Below, in pieces: positions 59,001 through 64,000 of a stretch of DNA of 64,000 nt. Made by a program: the position numbers and the translations under genes. A model generated the notes under the pieces. The model saw nothing but the letters and a program-made list of their open reading frames with translations. It was not told where the DNA came from and made no database searches. The stretch spans positions 325,994-389,993 of the forward strand of contig FJUW01000044.1 in assembly GCA_900074885.1 (NCBI GenBank). The letters are read 5' to 3'. Each line of letters starts with the position of its first letter. The stretch's first letter is position 1. The DNA comes from Rhynchosporium graminicola. Taxonomy: Eukaryota > Ascomycota > Leotiomycetes > Helotiales > Ploettnerulaceae.

Positions 59001-62000
59001 CCGGAATAGTACTATACTCTTAAGGAGGCTTTCTCTAAGCGGGATTATAATATTCTTCTACTATATCGCTTATATAATTATAAAATCATTCTAGAAGAAC
59101 TATTACTTAATATATATTCGCTTCTATATTAGTAATTTATAAACGAATTATAAGTAACTAAGGAGTATCTTATAGAGAACTTAGATAAGGGATTTATCGA
59201 ATCTAGCTAAAGTCCTTTCGTATTACTTATACTATTCGTTAAGAAGGCCGATAGAGGATTACGCTTCTATATCGACTATTATAAGCTTAATATAATCACT
59301 CGAAAGGATTCCTACCTAATACTAAAGATCGATAAGCTCTTAACTCGTATATCTAAAGTAATAATCTTTACTAAACTAGATATCCGAGTAGTATTTAATT
59401 ATATTTATATAGACCCCGAATCAGAGGAGTATACTACCTTCCGAACCCGCTTCAGATCTTATAAATATAAAGTATTACCTTTTAAGCTCTATAATAGACT
59501 TAGTATATACTAATAATATATAAATAATATACTATTAGACTACTTAGATAACTTCTATATAGCTTACCTAAATAATATTCTTATATACTCAAAAACGCTC
59601 TAAGAATATAAGGAATATATTAAGTTAGTATTATAACGCTTAATAGATATTAGACTTTAAGTAGATATTAAGAAAAGCGAATTCCATATTACTCGGACTA
59701 AATACCTCAGATATATTATTATTACTAATAGAATCGAGCTAGATCCCGAGAAAGTAGTACTATTAGTAGACTAGAAGTACCCCGAAATAATAATAGCTAT
59801 AAAATCTTTCTTAGGATTCTATAGTTTCTACTATTAATTTATTCGGAATTTCGGCCTTATTACTAAACCTCTCTTAATACTTACTAGGCCTATAGTACTA
59901 TAGAATTTCACTAATAATTATAAGAAATCCTTTAATAAGTTATATTAATAGCTACTATTAGTATAGAAACTATACTATTTCGACTCTTAATTGCAGACTA
60001 AACTAGAAACTAATACCTCTAATAGTATAATAGCTAGAGTTATCTTCTAATTATATAAAGATAACTAATAGTATCTAATTAGATTCTACTCTTATATTCT
60101 TAATAGATATAAACTAAACTAGGAGATTTATAATAAGGAATTATATACTATTATTAAGTCTTTCCGGAAATAGAGACCTAAACTTATATCTCTATAACGT
60201 TATACTAGTATATATACGGACTATCGATCCTTAGAATACTTTATAACTACTAAGGTCCTAACTAGTAAGTAAGCTAGATAGATAGAATTCCTTTCCGAAT
60301 TCAATTTCTAAATTATATATACGCTTAGTAAAGATAACGCTAAGGCTAATATCCTTAGCTATAAGAAATAAGATCTAAGGATATAGGAATAATAGAAATA
60401 AGATAGTAGATCTCGGGTTTTATTACCTTTAGATTACTTAGACCTTAGGATTAATACGAAACTAGCTGAATATTATATCGATTAAATCAGTTATATATAC
60501 CTAATATCGCTAAGGACTAATATACTATCGGAACCCGTATATAACTCCTTTGATTTAATCGAGAAACTATACTAATTTAACTAAGAATTATTCTCTAATA
60601 AATAGAATATATTAGGAAATAGCTATACTATTAATAATAGTTTACTACTTTATAATAGTTATCTATACGTATAATACTATACTCTGCTATATACCTGTTT
60701 AATTAGCGAAATCTATAATTAAGTTTCCTCTGCTTATCTAAATACTCGTAAGACTACTAAGATAATTTCTACTTATTACTACTAGAAAGGACTTATATTA
60801 GATATAAAATAGTATACTCGTAATTACTACTCTTACTAGTACTCTTATCCGAAGCAGACGAAATAGTAAGGACTTCTCTATCTATTACTAGTACTTAGCT
60901 ACCTTATATAGTACTTAGCTATAGATTTTAAGGACTTCTTACCTAATAACTAGGGGTTTAATTAGATATTAGTATTTATTAACTACTTAAGGAAAGACTC
61001 TTTATTAATACTATACTATTATAATATCGATACCCGCGGGATAGTAATATTATTTATCTAATAGATATATTATTTCAGATATACCCCTAAGTTAATTATA
61101 TCCGACTAAGGAGCTTAGTTTATCTTATCCTTTAAGTAAGAGTTTTACTATATAATTAGAGTTAAAATTAAGCTCTCTACCTCTTTCTACTAGTAAACTA
61201 ATAGATAAATAGAGATTATAAATTAGTATATTAACTAACGCTTTAGACCCTTTATTAATTATTACTAGAGTAACTAGAGCGAACTACTACTAATAATAGA
61301 CTACGCTTAAGTAACCTTACTTTATAATTCTATTAGTATAGCGCTATATACTCTTAAATATAGTATATTACTACGGAATAGCTAGGATTAGAAGTAACTT
61401 ACTATATTGATATCGTAAGAGAAGCTTAACTATATTAATACTAAATCCTTAGCTAAACGTACTAAATCCGCTATCGAGGTTATAAAAGCTAATATATTAG
61501 CTACCTAGTAGAGAATAAGCGCTATAACTGACCCGAAACGGTATAATATCGATTAGGAAGTTAGAGATAAGATATTTCTCTTTATAAGGAACCTTAAGAA
61601 TTACTAGCTAACTAAGAAGCTATCTAGCCTCTAGGCAGGACTATACTAAGTCCTAGCTAAGATCAGATACTCCTATAAGCTAGATTTACTCCTTAGATCT
61701 TCTATATATAATATATTCGCCCTCGAATTACTCTTTAAGGACCCGGACGACTTATTACTAAGCTAGGAGCTACTAAACCTACCCTTAGAGGTTATTGCTA
61801 CTTAAGAAGAGTAGTAGTTATAAGATATACTTACTATATAGCTCCTAAGAGGTAATCTGAAGTATTAAGTTAGCTAGTTAAGCTATAACTCGGACTTAAC
61901 TTAATATAACGCTTCTAACTTAATAAGTACTCTATATAAGCTCAGAGACTTCTATACTACTAACCTAAGTAAACCTAGACCTCTATATAAACTAGATTAG

Positions 62001-62120
62001 TAGATTAAGGCCTAGGAAGATGAAATAGATAATTATAATTACTTAGAGGATAATAAACTATTATAGTTACTAGTATTAAAAGTTTATTACTAAGGATAAT
62101 CCTCTGATTATACTTCGTAA
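56060..62120 (+). mobile_element. Ty3/gypsy retrotransposon, RIP-degraded, 3' LTR missing
   Basis: 5' LTR 56060-56345 (286 bp), with termini changed from TG...CA to TA...TA and a 21-bp internal duplication. Gag region about 56700-58090, with a zinc knuckle at 57919-57960 whose Cys and His codons are mutated to Tyr. Protease-like SLIDTRANSYLFIN near 58210-58252. Reverse transcriptase near 59210-59640 reads SPFVLLILFVKKADRGLRF, FTKLDIRVVFNYIYIDPES and YLNN at 59565-59576 in place of YLDD. Integrase follows (about 60700-61400) with a mutated HHCC region and LSTSFHQQTNRQIEI near 61170. The pol end reads like a chromodomain-bearing gypsy tail (YKLRDFYTTNLSKPRPLYKL near 61933-61992). No LTR or purine tract follows at 62.1 kb, so the 3' end is lost. 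It lies inside the copia element. No open frame survives. Confidence 0.8.
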
Positions 62121-63377
62121 TAATATTATATCTAAAACTCTACTTCCTCTACTACCTCTACTTCACTAGCTTTCTCCCCTAAGTTCTCTAGAGCTTCTAG
62201 TAAATCTAGTAAATCTGGAATATCTAGAACCGGAATTACTATATCTAACTCCTTACTTAAATTTACTAATATAGCTTTAGTAGTAAACCGAGTATAATAG
62301 CTAATCCTACGGGCTTTCTTCTTTAGAGAGAGTCCGAGAGTATCTAGATCCGATACTATCTCTGAACTAGAAGGCAAATTCCTTTTTCCTTTAGTATTAG
62401 ATATCGTAGCCTTAAATATAGCTCTCTTCGCGAATTCCTATATAATAGCATTTAACTCCTTTATCTACTTTAATACTATTTATACTATTAGCTTAGACTT
62501 CGTAGAATCTACTATTAGAAGATCTAAATCCTATATCGCGTTATTATCGTATTAGTATCTAAAGGTTTAAGGATCTTAACTTACTACCTTAATAAACTCT
62601 AACTCCTTAAATACTTTCTCTATAGATCGCCTTAAAGCCTAAGTCTCTACTAATAACGAAGTAATAATCTCTAATATAATAATAAGAGCAGTAGATTTCG
62701 CAAGACGATAGATCCGATCGATAGCCTTATAGGTAGCTACGATACTACCCTGATTTAGCTCCGTATCCTTAGCTTCGCTACTAGGAAATAAACCGGATAA
62801 GATAGTATACTTTATATTAATATAATTAGGTAACTATAACGCGTTAGTATATATAACTATATTTAATTTCAAGTAACTTATATACTTATAACTACTCTTT
62901 AACGCTAAATAATACTTATAAAGCTTAGAGTTAGGCTTATTAAACGAATATAGAAGTTCTAGAATAAGAGTATTATTATACTTTATCTTAAGGAAAGCGC
63001 GAATATATTATAGGTAATATATACGATACGCTGCCGAAAGAGTACTAGCGGGAACTAGTAAGAGCACTATAGGAGTTAGCGTTATAGATCCGTGAAACCT
63101 TTATACTATACTTACAGACTATCCCTAATACTAAGATAGGAAACTTACTTATAATAAGAGAAGACTTAATTAAGTCGATTAATATATAAGATTATAGTAG
63201 ACTACTATAGTAGTTAGTAACGATACCTACTCTAGGAACTATATTATAGTCTAGGGAGAGTAAACTTATAAGTTAGAGTAGTTATCGCGATTAAAAAGGA
63301 AAAGCTCTAATATTAATAAACCTCTTCCTTTATATACCTTACGCTCTACTTAAACTCGACTCCTGCTGCAAATAGAT
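62121..63377 (-). mobile_element. Minus-strand region between gypsy pol and the copia LTR, with a surviving 81-codon frame
   Basis: The minus-strand frame 62377-62132 is the only one of 60 codons or more between 44.1 kb and the right edge. It starts MPSSSEIVSDLDTLGLSLKK and ends in an acidic EVEVVEEVEF. Upstream, ignoring stops that fit CAG/CAA mutation, the frame continues for another 120 or more codons with helical, coiled-coil-like text such as IVATYKAIDRIYRLAKS. By position it would be the gag end of the minus-strand copia element, but I see no zinc knuckle or other copia gag hallmark. An extra antisense gene of the gypsy element is the alternative. Confidence 0.45.
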
Positions 63378-63629
63378 TATTAGTATCACTCTGTCGTAGT
63401 ACGTACAATCAAGTAGTCTGCATAAGCTAAAGTATAGTGATAATAGTAGTAGTATTATCTATTATATCATAGCTGCTTTTCCTAGGTAATCGAGACTCTA
63501 TAAGGGAGATATATCTAGCTAGCTAAACCTCGGCGCAGATACTCGACTAACACGTGACTATAGACTAACACTAGGAGTACTTTAAAGTAGCTCTAAACTA
63601 TCTACTTCTCCGTATAAAAGTAACGCTTT
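63378..63629 (-). mobile_element. Ty1/copia 5' LTR (minus orientation), cut by a gypsy LTR
   Basis: TATTAGTATCACTCTGTCG through CCGTATAAAAGTAACGCTTTT matches 52750-53003 with scattered C-to-T and G-to-A differences. The outer end is interrupted at 63630 by a gypsy LTR. With the copy at 52.75 kb it brackets a 10.9-kb composite. Confidence 0.7.
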
Positions 63630-63897
63630 TATAACGACACAAGACTTAAGGCGGTATACAAGTAAGAATAAACAAGTAGGGAGGCTAAGAGCGATCTTAT
63701 ATAGTCTGGTACGAAGGAAATAAAAAGATAAGGAAGGAAGAAGAAGAGAGATAGAGTATAAGGCACCTTATATATATATGCCGGTACTAGCCCGATACTA
63801 TACCGAGTCGGATACTAGTTCTGCCGGGATACCTATGAACTTAGGCCCTAGTATCTATCCTTCTTCTCATATGATATTTAGGTGAGCTATCGTTATA
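63630..63897 (-). mobile_element. Gypsy 3' LTR (minus orientation) with adjoining polypurine tract
   Basis: Reverse complement of the LTR at 56060-56345 (268 bp, TATAACGACACAAG to ATCGTTATA). It is followed at 63898-63913 by TTACCCCTCCCCTAAG, which on the minus strand is a polypurine tract directly before the LTR. The rest of this element lies to the right. Confidence 0.75.
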
Positions 63898-64000
63898 TTA
63901 CCCCTCCCCTAAGAAGAGCTTAACCCTAAGCTCGGAAGGTTATAGTTTATACTAGAATTAGTCTTTATTATAACTGTTTTCGTCGATATTCGCGTAATAA
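63898..64000 (-). mobile_element. 3' internal end of a second gypsy element, running off the window
   Basis: Only about 100 bp are visible: the polypurine tract and part of the 3' untranslated internal region. No coding match can be made. Confidence 0.5.

Noticed and set aside
62132..62377. Independent host gene
   Set aside because: It lies between retroelement parts, continues upstream as RIP-type decayed frame, and has no promoter or splice context of its own.

Overview
The window looks like nuclear DNA of a filamentous ascomycete (Pezizomycotina, possibly a Leotiomycete-type genome). The evidence is short GT-AG introns (mostly 46-90 bp) with CTAAC/CTAAT-like branch points, a dispersed 5S rRNA gene, families typical of these fungi (LaeA-like methyltransferase, NmrA-like, gEgh16/MAS1-like, DUF4470-MYND, fungal cellulose-synthase-like GT2, GH12, choline sulfatase), and about 20 kb of AT-rich, stop-riddled retrotransposon DNA with the C-to-T/G-to-A signature of repeat-induced point mutation (RIP). 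Gene models were spliced by eye from reading frames, splice consensus and family knowledge. No alignment or database search was run.

Layout. 1-2.9 kb: AT-rich, no convincing gene. 2.9-11 kb: a LaeA-like methyltransferase (+) convergent with an NmrA-like NAD(P)-binding protein (-), then the cohesin subunit Scc3/SA (-). 11-16 kb: a 5S rRNA gene hidden inside a spurious open frame, a gEgh16/MAS1-like pseudogene with two frame lesions, and an AT-rich tandem repeat built around CGCGTTAACGCG. 16.4-22.5 kb: two metal transporters, an Mn-type CDF (-) and a ZIP (+) whose last exon carries a 7-bp duplication that truncates it. 23-30.4 kb: a 1,212-residue DUF4470/MYND protein (-) and a choline sulfatase (-) with a rare GC-AG intron. 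30.4-33.9 kb: low-complexity spacer. 33.9-35.3 kb: GH12 glucanase (-). 38.4-40.9 kb: processive GT2 glycosyltransferase (+). 42.1-42.4 kb: a three-exon gene for a 59-residue secreted peptide with a CS-alpha-beta (defensin-like) cysteine pattern, beside the repeat boundary.

43.8-64 kb: nested, RIP-degraded transposons. These include a 159-bp MITE with TA target duplication (its empty site survives in a second copy of the host repeat), a 2.2-kb LTR element carrying only a gag-like region and flanked by a perfect 5-bp target duplication, a Ty1/copia element on the minus strand, a Ty3/gypsy element on the plus strand lying inside it, and the 3' end of another gypsy element running off the right edge.

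The genes do not form one pathway. Themes are chromatid cohesion (Scc3), metal homeostasis (CDF, ZIP), cell-wall and plant-polymer work (GT2, GH12), sulfur scavenging (choline sulfatase) and possible biotic interaction (defensin-like peptide, decayed gEgh16). The most novel item is the short multi-exon defensin-like gene; next are the gag-only LTR element and the MITE with its empty site.
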